A DNA stretch of 64,000 bases from Symsagittifera roscoffensis (GCF_963678635.1 NC_087068.1:55522467-55586466); one strand, 5' to 3'; shown: positions 11,445 to 24,085, counted from the stretch's first letter. The notes: a model not told the origin generated them from the letters alone. A program made the numbers and translations.

Positions 11445-11950
11445 TCAACAAGTGGTTTTCAAGTCTATTGTACGTGATTGTTCACTTTGTCGAAAAAAAT
11501 TGTGCTTGACATATATAACATAAACGTTGTCAAACCATCCTGCTGTAGTTAATTTATTAAAATCTTTTTTATAAAAACATTCTTCACAGGTATCATCAAA
11601 AACAATCAAGCAATCCGATAAGTTAACAACAATTTCAAAGATAGACAATTGTATAATTCAATCTCAAGTTTGTTTGACAAAGGAGCAGTACTTGGAACGA
11701 TCATGAATATAAAAGTAAAGACTTTTTCATGAGAAGAACACAAAAAAAGAGAAGCATGTGAAAAATTAAATCAGTATTTTGGATACCGATGGTCCCGAAA
11801 CAGACATTAACATGCGGCCTTTTGCTGAAACAATTTTGTTCATTAGCAAAAAATATTATATTTTTGGTTTGGAAACGTGTAATTAATTTAAATTGTACTA
11901 GTCGGTAGCAAAAGCCAAATGGCAGTCTCGTCACAACTTAGTTTGTAAAA
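11445..11950 (-). pseudogene. Polinton-type packaging ATPase (FtsK/HerA-like) fragment
   Basis: The minus-strand frame at 11648-11445 shows a Walker B strand CLIVFDDTCEE, followed by VYVIYVKHNFFRQSEQSRTI. Polinton and virophage A32-like ATPases have the same order: hydrophobic strand ending in DD(E), then a strand with QN, then a Ser-Arg-Thr segment. Upstream at about 11934-11840 a stretch LPFGFCYRLVQF sits where the P-loop GPxGxGKT would be, but the Gly-Lys-Thr is lost. The relic is therefore inactive. In a live element it packages DNA into the capsid. Confidence 0.55.
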
Positions 11951-12208
11951 AGATAACGTTACAATAGACAAAGATAGCAAAATGACAAACTATAGTCCGA
12001 CCAATGAATTTTTTCCGGGAAAAATTAATTCAGACAATGAAAAACAAGAGGTTTGGCCGGCACTCAAACCCCTGGCATCAGAGTTTGAAAGCAACTGCAT
12101 TACCTCTACACCAAATGCGATAAGGCCTGGAAGTTTTTAAGGTTCGATCAAAAAGCAACATCAATTTGAATTACAAACGTGTAAGAAGATGATCTGAGTA
12201 AAAAAAAA

Positions 12209-12406
12209 GTGTTAGAGGAATTTGATCTCTCCAATTACCCATCTCACTCCCCGCTATACTCGACAAAAAGCACAAAAGTATTGAAATTCGAAGACGAACT
12301 GGCCGGAAAAATCATGACCGAAGTTGTGGCATTGGCGTCTGAAATTTATTCGGTAAAAACTGCAGGTTTGTTTTTGAAAATTAAATTCCCAACTATATAT
12401 TTTTAA
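12209..12406 (+). pseudogene. DNA polymerase B (protein-primed, DNA_pol_B_2-like) C-terminal fragment
   Basis: Reads EEFDLSNYPSHSPLYST, then LKFEDELAGKIMTEVVAL and EIYSVKT. In protein-primed type B polymerases of Polintons and relatives, the region after the DTDS motif typically carries FD-x-S-x-YP, then K-(F/M)-KDE-x-x-G-x-x-I-x-EF, then K-x-YS. Most positions match. The DTDS catalytic motif itself is not seen upstream, so only a short piece survives. Opposite strand to the capsid module, which is common in Polintons. Confidence 0.55.
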
Positions 12407-13019
12407 AACTTTTGTGGTCTGTAAATACTCAAACTTTTGTTAGTTTACAAAGTTTTGATCATAACTTTGTAAATTGTAGACAAAACAGTAGAAATCGGCT
12501 CTTTTCCAGTCGCCTCCTGTTTTTTTTTGAAATTAAGTCGATTTAAAATGGCTTTTCACAATTAAAAAAAAAACTTGTCATGAAACATGTCAGCGTGAAC
12601 AAGTTTTTACAAAATTTCCTAGATGCAAAATGCCGCGTGAACAATTTTTGAGCAGTTTCATTTTATAACTTTACGAGGGGGGTAGGAAACTGGACAAGAG
12701 CCCAAAACTCAAGTAATTTCAACGAAAACAATGCTGGATAATATGCTAAAAATGTTTCCTGTTAAGAATCGAATAACAAATCGATGAAAAGGAATCTTTC
12801 GGTTTTCGCAAAACTCCATCGAACATGGAAAAGTTCCATCGATCTTTCAAAAAATCCTATGCTCTACAGAAACATTACGGGTTCCTAATTTTTCAGTTCC
12901 GTCATCAGCGCACCAAAAAACGATCGGATATAACAAGAGTCACGAAATGATCAAAACTGTGTGAAACTCAAATTATAGCGTTAAACAAAATTTTTTTATT
13001 GCGGATCCTGAATTCTTTC

Positions 13020-13261
13020 AGCCTGAATTTGATGACAGAGAGCCGGGAGTGATTGATTTGGAAAGACTATCCGATGTATCCAAATATGAAAGTACATATT
13101 GAAAATTTTAAGACATGAAGCTGTTGAATGTGATTTGAAAAATGCTATTGAGCCTGCAAACAACGGGCCCAAATTATTGAAAGCTCCCCTTCCGCGTAAA
13201 ATTGCTGATTTGGTGTTGAAACTTTTTAACCTTTTCATGGAAAACTCACCTTGCTTGGTTT
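13020..13261 (+). pseudogene. Unidentified plus-strand coding-like stretch with one frameshift
   Basis: After a splice-acceptor-like TTCTTTCAG, the plus strand reads PEFDDREPGVIDLERLSDVS up to a stop at 13105-13107; a second frame then continues with HEAVECDLKNAIEPANNGP and KLLKAPLPRKIADLVL up to 13261. Charge pattern and codon use look protein-like, but I recognise no family. It may belong to the Polinton relic or another transposon. Confidence 0.3.
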
Positions 13262-13723
13262 AAACTTAAGTCAGTTCCTTTCAGTACTCAAATAACTGTT
13301 CAAAAATAGCTTCTAATTAAGAACAAATACTGTTTTATTTTGAAAGTGATTCTTCCTTTCGATGCTTTTAAACCTGAAAAAAAGGTTTTCTTAAAGTTTC
13401 GAAAATGATTAATTTTAATTTCAGTAGAAACTAATTAGCATATGCAGGGCACTTTGTTGAAGTAAAATATGAGTTGTTTCATGGTTCATAAACAAAGCAC
13501 ATTTTACAATAAGCCAAACGCTCCTGGGTGGTCGGTATTAAAGTGACAAGCTATGAGTACAGAATAAATCAAAAATTTGATTTAAAAAAAAACGTTGAGA
13601 TAAAGTTCATGAAAAGGATACTGATAAGGTAGAAGCTAATACGAGATTCCCATGTTGGGTGGTGGGGAGGGGAATAAATTAGTGTTAGTAAAGACAGTTA
13701 AGAATTTATTCTCAAAAAACCAG

Positions 13724-13799
13724 TGGTGGAAAAATTTGTCCCCCTCTGTTGCGAACAAAGAACCTATGGTGGAAAAATTTGTCCCCCTCTGTTGCGAAC
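13724..13799 (+). repeat. Short direct repeat, 33-bp unit twice
   Basis: The string TGGTGGAAAAATTTGTCCCC and the bases after it occur at 13724 and again at 13767, separated by 10 bases. Confidence 0.85.
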
Positions 13800-14480
13800 T
13801 CCAGGAGACAAAATCCTCAACCCACCCCCCATGATTTACTATGAGGGACATCTTACTATGTACAAACAAAGTTGAGCAATATTTTAATCAATAATCGCAA
13901 AAATCAATTCACGGAGGAAATTCCCTGACAATAAAAAAAAAATAACTACCACAGAAAAAGTGTTGCAAAAAGTGCTATTGAACATAGAAATAAGAAAAAA
14001 ATCTAGTTTTATGCAACGATCAAAATCGATAGAAAGTTCAATCATTCTAAACTGATTTTCATTTAAAAAAAAGTTTTTCATAAAACCGACCCAGCCTTGC
14101 TAAACCAGATTAAAATTCTTTTTTTTTCAATCCGCTGAGAACCACTAGCTTATTTCGCACTATTTGCACTTTGTATTGGGTAGCGTAACTATATTTTTTT
14201 AAGCAGATCAATTTGAAACTTTTACAACTTGATTTGAAATAAATCAGAAATTGAACCGAAAAACAAAATGGAAGCAAGTCTGTCGTAGGAACCCACCCAA
14301 TTAATTTTGATGAGAAAAAAAAATTATCGGCCGGTTGAAATCGCAAATGCTTTTAACGTGAAACATACTAAAGTGAAAACTCACACTAGAGACAAAGCAC
14401 AAAAAGCAACTAAGAGAAATACTTGTTTTTTGAAAATAAAAAGTCCTTTTTCGAAAGTCACTGCAAAAAGTATACGGCTT
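13800..14480. other. No gene seen
   Basis: AT-rich, with several A/T homopolymers. No coding pattern recognised. Confidence 0.35.
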
Positions 14481-14820
14481 AAACGCTCTTTAAACTTCAA
14501 GAACAATTTATGAAGAACACTTTTTTGACTGGCTCAATAGACATTTTTTTTATTACGCTGGGAAATCTGAAAATTAAATTCCACTTTCGTAGACAGATGT
14601 CTATCACGTGACCTTTACACTTTTGCTGTTCGATAGTGAAATTTATCTCCTTTTAACAAATTAAATGAACTGAACTAAAAAAAAATCACAAGTCAAACCA
14701 CGAAAAAGTTAATTTCAGCCCGAACAAATTTTAAGACTTTTCCTGAAAAAAAAACGAAAAAATATCATCAGCACCTATACAAGAGTCTGAACTACGTTTA
14801 TCGACTCTTAAAACTAACAC
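14480..14820 (+). repeat. Dispersed repeat family B, copy
   Basis: Shares with the copies at 16.6, 38.4, 39.0, 39.6, 40.6 and 49.4 kb the ordered marks: CTTTNAANTTCAAGAACAATTTATGA, GCTGGGAAATCTG, CACTTTTGCTGTTCGATAGTG, CCTTTTAACAAA, TGAACTGAACT and AAGAGTCTGAACTACGTTTA. Non-coding, about 350-450 bp when fuller. Confidence 0.7.
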
Positions 14821-15617
14821 GACCGAAGTCAGTGTCTTCAATTGATTCATAGACACATGAAAACTGAAAAGGAAACCAACAGTTGTTCTGGACATAACTC
14901 CCGAAAACCTTTCAATGCGTTACATCCACTAAATCATAACATTCAATCAAAATTTGGGAAATAAAATGAAAAAATTGAAGAGACTTCACTACGTTTAATG
15001 AAACTTAATAAAAACAATAGGAGAAAGTTTCAGCCACTCAAAAAATAAGCTAACCAAAAATCCCGAGTTGACCAGACATCGTCTCGAGGCTTAATAGGAG
15101 ATTTTTCTTCAAAATATTTTGTTTGGACAATTGAACCGAAGCATACTTGCAACAAAAAATATGCAGTCAAAGCTCGAGAAGTATTAATTTAGATGGGAAA
15201 GTCTTTATATGAAAAATCTCGAGCTGCACGGCTGTTACACATGAATATAAAAAAGCTTTCAAACTTTTCATAAAGCTATAAATGCAAAGCTACAAACTAT
15301 AGAGCGATTAGGCTGACAAATTTCAAGCGAAAACACAAACCTCAGCGCCAAGCGATAGACTCAGAAACGAATTTATCACGCGTGTCAAAAATTAGTCAAA
15401 AGGCAGTAAGAAAGCATTAAAAAATTTGAAAAAACGACTGCCTGTTTTGGAATATAATAGTACATTTTGAGTTTCATACCTTTAAAATAATTGTTTTCTT
15501 TAAAATTCACGACACACTTTCGATAAAACAATTCAACTTAAAAATTTCAAGACTTCAAACACTTTACGAATGCTTTTTTTGAAATACATGTCCAATTTTG
15601 CTATTAAAGAGCGTGAA

Positions 15618-16262
15618 TGTTCCGACCATTTGAAGAATGCCGAGGAACTTTGTATTCGAGTGTTTTAGTTTTTTACTGTTTGTTTTCCACGCAAAATCAG
15701 GTACTATAAATAATCATCGGAATGGGTCGATTGATATACATTTTTAAGCCCTTTCAGTCGGGATTCGAACGACATTAAAAATTCTGAAAAAACTTTCTCA
15801 GTGTCGAGAAAAGCTTCTTTGAAATTTTTGTTTTGCGGTCTAATTTCGATCTATTTAGGGAAGGGTGCAGGCTTTCAATGGGTCATTTATGCTTAACTCA
15901 AGTCGTAAAAACTTAATCTCACTCGGGTAAAGTTAGTTTTTGCAGTTTTTGGTGACATTTTGATACTCAAAGATTTCACAAAAAATATGCGAAACAATTT
16001 GGAAATGTTTGAAAAATTTTAATAATTTTTTAACAATTTTTTTGTTTTTCCCGATATTTCTCTGAAAACACTTTTGTCCAATTGGCCTATTTTATTATGC
16101 CTGCAGAAGATGCTAAAGCTCTATTTTTTGTTCAAATATTTTTATCACACAGCACAGAAATTACGACATTAATTTGGAAAAAACTGTTTTCCATAGCTTT
16201 AAGATTATGGTCGGAACATTTTACGCTACTTGCACAGTAACCGACTATCCTTGTTTGACTTT
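15618..16262 (-). repeat. Dispersed repeat family A, inverted copy
   Basis: In reverse orientation relative to the copies at 17.1, 24.8, 26.2, 51.0 and 53.9 kb. Marks on the plus strand: GTTCCGACCATT near 15618, ATAAATAATCATCGGAATGGGT near 15705 and the head complement TTGCACAGTAACCGACTATCC near 16232. No coding capacity, so probably a non-autonomous DNA transposon. Confidence 0.7.
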
Positions 16263-16421
16263 TATTTGGTTAAAAGAAACTGGAAAACTTCATCTTTCGG
16301 AAATGCACAGACTATGAGATTCAACCAACTTTGAGAAAATGTGTCATAACTTCTGTAACTTTTAAGCAAACGGCTGAGAAAATTTTGTTTTACCGTTAAC
16401 TTACTTTAGGCGGCTACTTAC

Positions 16422-16575
16422 TGCGCATTTTTTCGCGGATCCAATCAAGAAAGGCGGGTTGCCCGATGAAGGCTTTAATTGAACCAATTTCAACTGGCTT
16501 GACGCATTCGAAGTCTTCACTGCATTCCAAAATTGTACCAGTCAACTGTTTCAGGTCCAACTCTTGTAAACAATC
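16422..16575 (-). CDS. RNF213-like gene, exon 3
   Basis: A 154-nt minus-strand exon with a clean acceptor (TTTAG before 16575) and a strong donor (GTAAGT at 16421-16416). Entered in phase 0, it is open throughout and encodes 51 residues including CLQELDLKQLTGTILE and GQPAFLDWIREKM, an amphipathic, protein-like sequence. Its phase fits the donor at the end of the large exon 2, which also leaves in phase 0. It leaves in phase 1. No following exon was found to the left, so the gene is either truncated by later insertions or continues beyond the window. Confidence 0.6.
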
Positions 16576-16597
16576 CTAAATTGGTGCAAAAAATCAA

Positions 16598-17020
16598 CAT
16601 AGCCAACTGACAGTTAGAAAAGAGTAATGAACGAAAGAAAACCGCAAAAAACAACATATTTTTTCAAAGATCTTCAACTTTTGAATTTCGAAGAAAAAAA
16701 ATAGATGGCCTTAGAGCTCTTTGAATTTGTAGAAGAATTTATAATGGACACTTTTTTGTTAAAATTAAATCAATTTGAGAAAACTGGATCAAAAGATAAA
16801 ATTTTTATTTTGCTGGGAAATCTGGCAACTAATTTCATTTTCGAAATTAGAAGTTGATCACTTTGTTCGTGATATTTACAATTTTTTTTTTCGATAGTGG
16901 AAATTGCTTTCCTTTTAACAATAGAAATGCACTGAACTTGAAAAAAAAAATCACAAGTCAAACTGCGAAAAATCAAAATTGAGCGTGAGCAAAATTTAAG
17001 ACGTTTTCATTATGTTCATT
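16598..17020 (+). repeat. Dispersed repeat family B, copy
   Basis: Begins AGCCAACTGACAGTTAGAAAAG at about 16600 and carries the family marks GATGGCCTTAGAGCTCTTTGAAT and GCTGGGAAATCTGG. It lies in the intron between exons 3 and 2, directly followed by a family A copy. Confidence 0.75.
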
Positions 17021-17082
17021 ACTCTTAATCACAAAACAAAAAAAGACAAACAAACTTTGATGAAATAATTTAAAATTTAACA

Positions 17083-17645
17083 AGGATAGCCGGTTGCTCA
17101 GAATGCTCCGACTACAAAAAAGTGTTTTCTTTTTTTTTCTTCTTCAAATTATTGTTAGTTTATGTGTGCGCGTATAAAGTTAGTCAAATAGGCATAGTTG
17201 GCAACAATTGGCTTCAAAAATTGAACAGACAAAAATGAGAAAAAAAAATCAAAAATTTCAAAAATTGCTCTAGTTTTTTTTTGCACAATATTTTTTGAAT
17301 TTAAAAAGGCCGAGGAAGCGCATGAATCTTTCAAAACTTGTTTTCCTATTAGTAAAATCAAGTTTTCTGAGCCTAATTATTCATTTTTTATATAACAAAC
17401 GTTACTTGATCGCGTTAACAACTCGAAATTAGACTAAATCTGAAAAATTCCAATCCAATTTTTCTCAACTTTAGGACAATTTTTCAAAAAAATTTTAAGG
17501 TCATTCGAATTGAGACTAAACCGGCTTTATTATGATAGATCACTCAATCCACTGATTATTTGAGGCTCCTGATTTTGCTGGGAAAAAAAACTAAAACACC
17601 CAAACACAAAGTTCCAACCCATTCTCAATTGTCGGAACAATAAGT
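17083..17645 (+). repeat. Dispersed repeat family A, copy
   Basis: Head AGGATAGCCGGTTGCTCAGAATG at 17083; mid mark TAGGCATAGTTGGCAACAATTG; tail ATTATTTGAGGCTCCTGATTTTGC and CAATTGTCGGAACAATAA near 17628-17643. Confidence 0.75.
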
Positions 17646-17730
17646 TCTTAACACAAAATCAACGTAATTTTCTTAAAACTCGCTATGTCTGTTTTATTAC
17701 ACGATCATTTATAAAAATAAAATGACTGAC

Positions 17731-20700
17731 CAATTTCGAAAAAGTGTCCTCAATTGTGAAGTGATTTACAATTCTTATAACTTCCTTCAAGTCTAAAAGT
17801 GCCTCCACGAAGTCTTTGTTTTTCCGCAAACTGTCCAGCCTCAAAATTTGATCCATTCGAATCCATTTCACTTGTTTAAGTTCATCTTTCTGCTTTTCAT
17901 CATTCACCCAATCTGTCAAAAACTCGAACATGAAGTTGATTTCTTCCTTTTTTTCATTTTCGCGATACTGTTTGAACATCTGATGGGCGGCTTCCGCCTT
18001 GATGTTACCACTGGCCAATGAGTAAGCCAATGTACAAAACTTGTTATGAATTGAATCGAATAGTGTAGTGAGCAACTGCTTGTAGGTGCAGATTCGATTT
18101 TCAGTCAGGCAAAATCGCTGCACTTCTTTGAATGTCATGTCGGAAAATATTCTGCTTTCAAGACAATTTATGAACGTTTTCAAAACATTTACTTCTGATT
18201 CGTCAAGAGCTGGACAAGACAGAAAGACCTTGCCTCTTGGATCTACTTTTGCAAAGTAATTGAGAGGTTGCAGATGCCAATCTTTAATTGTTTCTTCCAA
18301 CTCACTCATGTCAATTTCGAGATTCTTACTTCTTAGCTTCATTATCATGTCTTTCAGCTTTGCAGTATTCAGGAAAGCAGACTTCACGAAACTTGAGATG
18401 TCGTCACAGTTTTTAATAGCAATCTCATACACTTCTGTTTGTATAGATAGAACTTTGCAAATATTTTCGAATGCTGACCTTTCGTTGGAGATCTTAGTAA
18501 AGAAAGCAAATGAAATCGAGCTGTATTCAAGTTCCGACACCACGCGCACAAAACTGTCGTAAACAACATTGAACTGTGTTTGAAAGTACGCTTTGGCTGC
18601 CGGACTTCGCTTTGCCAGCTGAGCGAGAGTAATGAAAGGTTTCCAAGCTAGTATACTGATCACAACATCATGGGGATCCACTGAGCGCTCAACCGCGGGG
18701 AACTTCTGAGTCGCGATTTTAGCGAATGCGATTTCAAGATCAGGAGTCCATTTTGCAATAGTGTCCAAATCAAATTGAGCCGCGCTGTTATTCAAATAGT
18801 CGTGAAAGCTGCCTATTATAGCGTCATCAAACAGAGCTTCAACGCCAGTTTTGTCGAAAGAATCATCTCTGCTTTTAATGTTATCGCATTCTTCGGAAAG
18901 TGAGTCGTAAAATCGATATAATTCAAATGGCATCATCTTCTGTTTGAGTACGTCGACTAACACTTTCCTCATGCTGGCTTCAAAAAATTCTCTGCGTTCA
19001 GGTGAATATCCGGCCCTTGGCCGCAATAGATTTCCCCAATCTTCGATGAGCTCGTTGTTGAAAGATATAATGTTCATGTTGCTTTTATCGACATGCAGAA
19101 TTAAATTATGAGCAAAACTATCAACAGAGAATCCATTTGACAGACTTTTCAATGAAACTCCTTTTGATTCAAATAATTCAGCAAAATCTAATATCACTGT
19201 AATATATCTGTTGAACCATTTTACTTCAAACCTGTTGCTGGTACTTGCACCAACAGCTGTTAACAGCCGATCGCTGTAGTCCAGAAACATAGCAACATCT
19301 TCAGAGGAGAATGTGCAATTTGTAGATTTCAGTATGTGGTATTTATGCTTCAGGAGCATTATTATACTTTCTTCACTTTTCGAGGATTTTTCCAAAACGT
19401 GACAGTAACAAACTAACACATCAACATATGAGACATTCAAGTCATCGATTAGTCTGAGACTTTTATCGAAGTTTTGAAGGTTCCAGTTTTGATTGAACAA
19501 ATGCGTCAGAAGATGTCTTTTGGTGTGCTTTGATGTAAAATAAGTTGCCAAGTTTCCAACCACTTCTGGTCTCAATTGTAACTCTCGGGGCAAATTTACA
19601 CGTGGAGAGCTATCGAACAAATCTATCCACTCCAGTAAAACTGGATACAAATCATTCGACTGAACTTTATTTATTTTCAGCAGTTTCAAACAAACATGTG
19701 GGATTCCATTGAAACTCGAATTCGAATCGGTCAAGGTTTTGGATAGCTCTTTCTTAGAAGCTTCAGAGAGAAAAATAGCCGAACGTAAAAACTTTTGGTA
19801 GGTTTCAGCTGTAACATAATCCAAATGACTATTATTGGCGTTGCATGCTTTGATTATGATAAGAATGGCTACAATAGCCATTTGACACTGAAAGGAGTCA
19901 ACTGAATCACCGCAATTCTTTTTGTTATCGTCGTGTATCGACAGAAAAATGTCGAAAACTGTAGCAATTAGTTCCTCGTTGCTCAGTAGATCAAAAGAAC
20001 GTCTGGTTCTCGAGAGCCCGATACTTGTTGATGATAAGGATGATAAAATGGTCATGCACAGAGCACCAAAGTCTTCCGAATTCTTGTTCTGCAAAAAATC
20101 AAGGAAGCAGTAGTGTAAATACAGCCCCAAACTTGACAAATTTTGCGACAAGTAAAAGGTCTTCTGCTTGTCTGCACTCTCTTTAAAACGAGGAGCGACT
20201 GATTTTAACGATTTCCACATCCGAAAAACCCTGCCCTTTTTATGTTCGTCACTTTTCCTGGCGAAAGTCACTACTCCGTCGTATTTGACGGTTTTATTCA
20301 TTTGAAGATCTCGCGTACATTGTCGGTTCAGTTCTCCGTCTCCATGCAATATTTCCCAATGATCAGTTTCAGAATGCTTGTTTGTCTTCAATGTGTCTTC
20401 AATTGCAATGTACTTGTAGTCAAATGTATGCGTGTGTTTTGTGTTAACATGGACTCGAACCCAGAAACATCCGTCGATTTCGCCAATAATGTAGCCAGGA
20501 ATAAAATTAAGAAAATTATCGACCGAAGTCTTAACACCAACAGTCAGCTTCTTCCTGCGTAATTGACAGAGATCAGAGCTAACAATGAAATTGAGTTCTG
20601 CGGAATTAGAATTAGCCAATTGTTCATGGTATTTGTCTTTCGAGGAATTTGCGAGTACTTCCTTGAGGGTGAAAACTTTTCCGACTAAACCGTTATCTAG

Positions 20701-23700
20701 CTCTTCGTCTTCAATAACTGTTTCATTAAACTTTTCTTCAGATGTAGTTCCTTTCTCCTCATTTCCGAATTGCTTAGACTGGGAATTTTTTGCCGCAAGT
20801 GGCAAAGATGGCTTGGATTCAGTATTCGTAGTTCTAAGCGCTTTAAATTCAATAGATATTGCTCTGTCGTCGATTTGTTTCGGTTTTTTAGCTGAAACAA
20901 TTTTTGGGGGGGCTTCCTGCTCGGCAACGATCTCAGGCTTTTTCAATTTTACATTTCGAGAATGCTCTCTTGAAACAGCATAAGAGTATTTGAAAAAATT
21001 TTTCAATGAAAATTCTGTTTCAGGAACGATTACTTCAATTTCCAAACTATTTCGATTTTCGTCTACATGAATTTTTCGACCTGGAAAAAAGAGCGCACTT
21101 GAACTTCCTCTTCTTTCTTCTGTAATTAAAACACCACAAAAAAGAGATCCAACCAGCCCAAGATCAAAAATTTTGCGGCCAACATTGAAGTTGAAGCACC
21201 ACGATGGCGAGTCAGAGCCTTGTTCAAATGGTTTTGGGGCATCCAAAATTTGCTCAAAAAGGTTTGTGCTTTTTCCAAGTGACGGAAAAGTTGCATCAGA
21301 GACACTTAAAGTACTGGTATTTTCAGCAAAAACTTGAGCATTACTTTTTGATACGGTAACAGTACCGTGCTGATAGCCAGATACGTCTCGATATGGAAGA
21401 AACTGAATACGAGTATCACACACAAGAACCAGCTCCCCTTTTTCCCCTTTTTCAAGAACCAGCTCCTGTTCGCCTGTCGGTGAAAATCTGATTAAATCAG
21501 GGTTTTCCATTGGAGTGCATTGATTGGGAGCCGCCGAAACAGCATATGAAAACGAAATTGGCCCAGACTCATCGAAAACTTTGAATGGGACGTATGAATT
21601 CATTACCGTCGGTTCTCTCTCCGTGCTAACAGGCTCGATTTCAGCGGCGTAAAATGCTAGCTTTTTGTGAGAACTTTCGCTAAAAGAAGAAACAACTACG
21701 CCACAATACAGGTTAACGCTATTCAAGTCAACATTTAGGACATCTGGAGCGACGTGGAAAGTGAATTTGACACTTGAATTTTTCACACTATCATGTGTTT
21801 TCAGCTCTTGCAAGAGTTTTTGAGGTGATCCACGTGATTTAGCTCCTGCTAGCTTTCTGTATTTTTCTGCGTCGCTTGTCAATAATCCAGCATCACCGTT
21901 GCCCAATTTTTTCTCTACTTGTGAATCAGTTTTTTCTGAAACTCTCGTTTGTGTTGTCTGTTGACCACCTGTTCCTTCGATTCGATCAATAACTGAGACT
22001 CTGCTGGATCTCTTGCTATACGGCTGCTGACTTAAATTTCCAGTATCATTAAATTGGACATTGGGAGATGTGTCACTGATACTAAGAGGATCTTCGGTTT
22101 TAGCGAACATTTTTATAACGTCTCTATCGTCAATAACTTTCTCACCATGATCTGACATATCTTTCGGGACGCTTTGAGATATGCAGATGTCCTGGGGGCT
22201 ATCAAGGAGAACAGTTTTGTTGTTTTTCTGGGATGCTGCAAACATAAGCGCTTTTTCGTATGCGTGTTCATCTTTCTCAAGCGACATGCCAAATTCACTA
22301 CTGTTTGAGGGCGGGTTCAAATCAGTTACAGCATCCTCGAAAACTTCTCCGGCTTGAGAAGTTTCCAGATTGTCTGCAGTCGACTGTGTTCCATCACCGT
22401 TGTCTAAAATTGGATTTTGCAACGACGAAGATTCATCAGAAGCTTTTGGTTGGGCAGCGTTGTCAGATTTTTTGGAAACAAAGACTTGTAAATTTTCCAA
22501 ATCACTAAATCTTTTCGAAACTACAGCGGTAGAGCTGTTCTTTCCGTTTTGGGATGCGCGAATCGAGTTAGGCTCACTGACAAAAACATTTTTATCCTTG
22601 CATTGAGACGCAGCAAAATAAAACGAAAAGGATCCGTTTTCACTTTTCAAATCATTGGCTGGTACATAGCACACCATTTCCAATTTTCTCTCTTTAATCT
22701 TTAAGTTAAGCCATTTCCCAGGGTAAAAACACTCGGTTTTACCAGTAGTTTTTGATTCCAGTAGGATGACAACTCCACAGTATAGATTTTCGTTGTCAAG
22801 GCCCAGGTCAAATATATCTGGACCAACGGAAAATTTAAACTCAACAGCGCCTTTTAGCTTAGTCTTGTTCTGCTTGACTGTGTCCAACATCGTGGCTTTT
22901 TCATCCTCCTCTTCCTCTTCTTCCTCTTCAGTGTCGTCGTCACTTTTACTGTCTTCCATTTCGCTTTCCTGAAGCGAAAATTTCTGGCCTTGTTTAACTG
23001 ATCCTGAATGACTAGCAGCACCTTCATTCTCTTCCTTTGATTCTGAACCCGTAGTATCTTGCTGGACTGGTCTCTCTTCATTTTCGGATTCAGTTTTCTC
23101 GCCACTTTTATCTTCATCCCTAGGCTGTTCATCTTGATCATGATTCTCATTGTCTCCAGTTTTCCGAACTTGATGCACTTTCTTCCGAACCGAAGACGAC
23201 GTTGAAGAGCTGTCCGATAACACTTTTCCTACGTTCAAATCGTCGTGAGACCAGCGGCGATTTCTAGCCGACTCGTCATGACCACTTGCGTCTTTCTCCT
23301 CGTCATCGAAAGCCTTGGGAGCTTCCGTGACTTTTTTCACTTCGAAAGCTTCGGTAGTATCATTGCCAGAAGGAACATCATCGACTTCGATCGCAGATTC
23401 CAGCTGTTTGTTTGTATCACCAGACGCGTTTAATGAATTAGCTGGCTGAGAATTTTGACTCAAGGCAAGCTCGTTATAACACTTTTCACTGGTTCCAGCG
23501 AATTTGCTCTGTTTGAAAGGCGATGCATCAATGGCGATATTATCGCCCGTTTGTGATTCACCAAGTGCTTCGTCACTTCTATTGAGGTCATTATCAGGCA
23601 GTTTCCTTTTCATAACCATTGAGTCGTCCGAAGCATCGGGTTGACTTGAGTCACTCAATTCAGCACGTGTTTCTGTTGCAACGGGAGCAGATGAATTCTC

Positions 23701-24085
23701 AGAAAATGCCACAGCCTGATCAAATTTGTTAATCACCTCGGGTTCAGGTTTGTTCAAATTTTCCGCAGTTTGCTCATTCGGAGAATCCAAACTAAGCATG
23801 ACCGCTGATTCTAGCATTGAACTATCTCCTGTTTCTTCAGAAACATTTTCAGTGACACAATTATCTGTTTGTTTAACCTGATTTTGTTCGGATTTCGGTG
23901 GCGTTTTTCCAGTGGTTACTGGGTCATTGATGTCCGGAGGAACACTGATATATTCAAACTCTTCCCCGTTTGAAAAATCGGCTTTTAAGGAGACCTGGAT
24001 TTCGGTGCTCTCTGAGTCGTTATCCGGTTTCTCTTCGGTGGTTTCGTTTTTGGGGTTACTCACTTCTACATCCATGGTTCCATCA
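17731..24085 (-). CDS. Large exon 2 of an RNF213 (mysterin)-like gene: disordered N-terminus, four CBM20-like repeats, helical stalk
   Basis: One uninterrupted minus-strand frame of 2,118 codons. Residues 1 to about 420 are acidic and Ser-rich, with a Glu run near 394-407. Four related beta-type modules follow at roughly 425-512, 780-870, 972-1057 and 1172-1272, each with an F-x-F/V-x-V start; the first three share a (Y/F)CGV strand and an F-x-Y-A-V-like end, and the fourth is the most diverged. They resemble the CBM20-like domain of RNF213 N-arms. From about 1290 the sequence is long and helical, like the RNF213 stalk; AAA+ and RING parts are not in this exon. The start is set by acceptor TTTGTCAG|T (exon begins 24085), which joins in frame to either first exon; the end by donor TTG|GTCAGT at 17730. 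Without splicing the frame would stop at 17683. The coding structure is firm; the RNF213 identity is an inference, and a related giant protein is possible. Confidence 0.8.

Larger units (their letters stand above)
6684..12409. mobile_element. Decayed Polinton/Maverick (or related adintovirus-like) element
   Basis: On the minus strand, in order of transcription: an ATPase-like fragment (11.95-11.45 kb), a minor capsid protein-like fragment (9.73-9.48 kb), a small basic protein fragment (8.86-8.60 kb) and major capsid protein-like fragments (8.56-6.68 kb). A DNA polymerase B fragment lies on the plus strand at 12.2 kb. This is the usual morphogenesis module of Polintons plus their polymerase. 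All parts carry frameshifts and stops, so the copy is old. Terminal inverted repeats and an integrase were not found, so the ends are unknown. Calls rest on short conserved motifs read by eye. Confidence 0.6.

Noticed and set aside
22760-22975. Plus-strand opening rich in Ser opposite the large exon
   Set aside because: It is the antisense of the Glu run in the RNF213-like exon and has no independent support.
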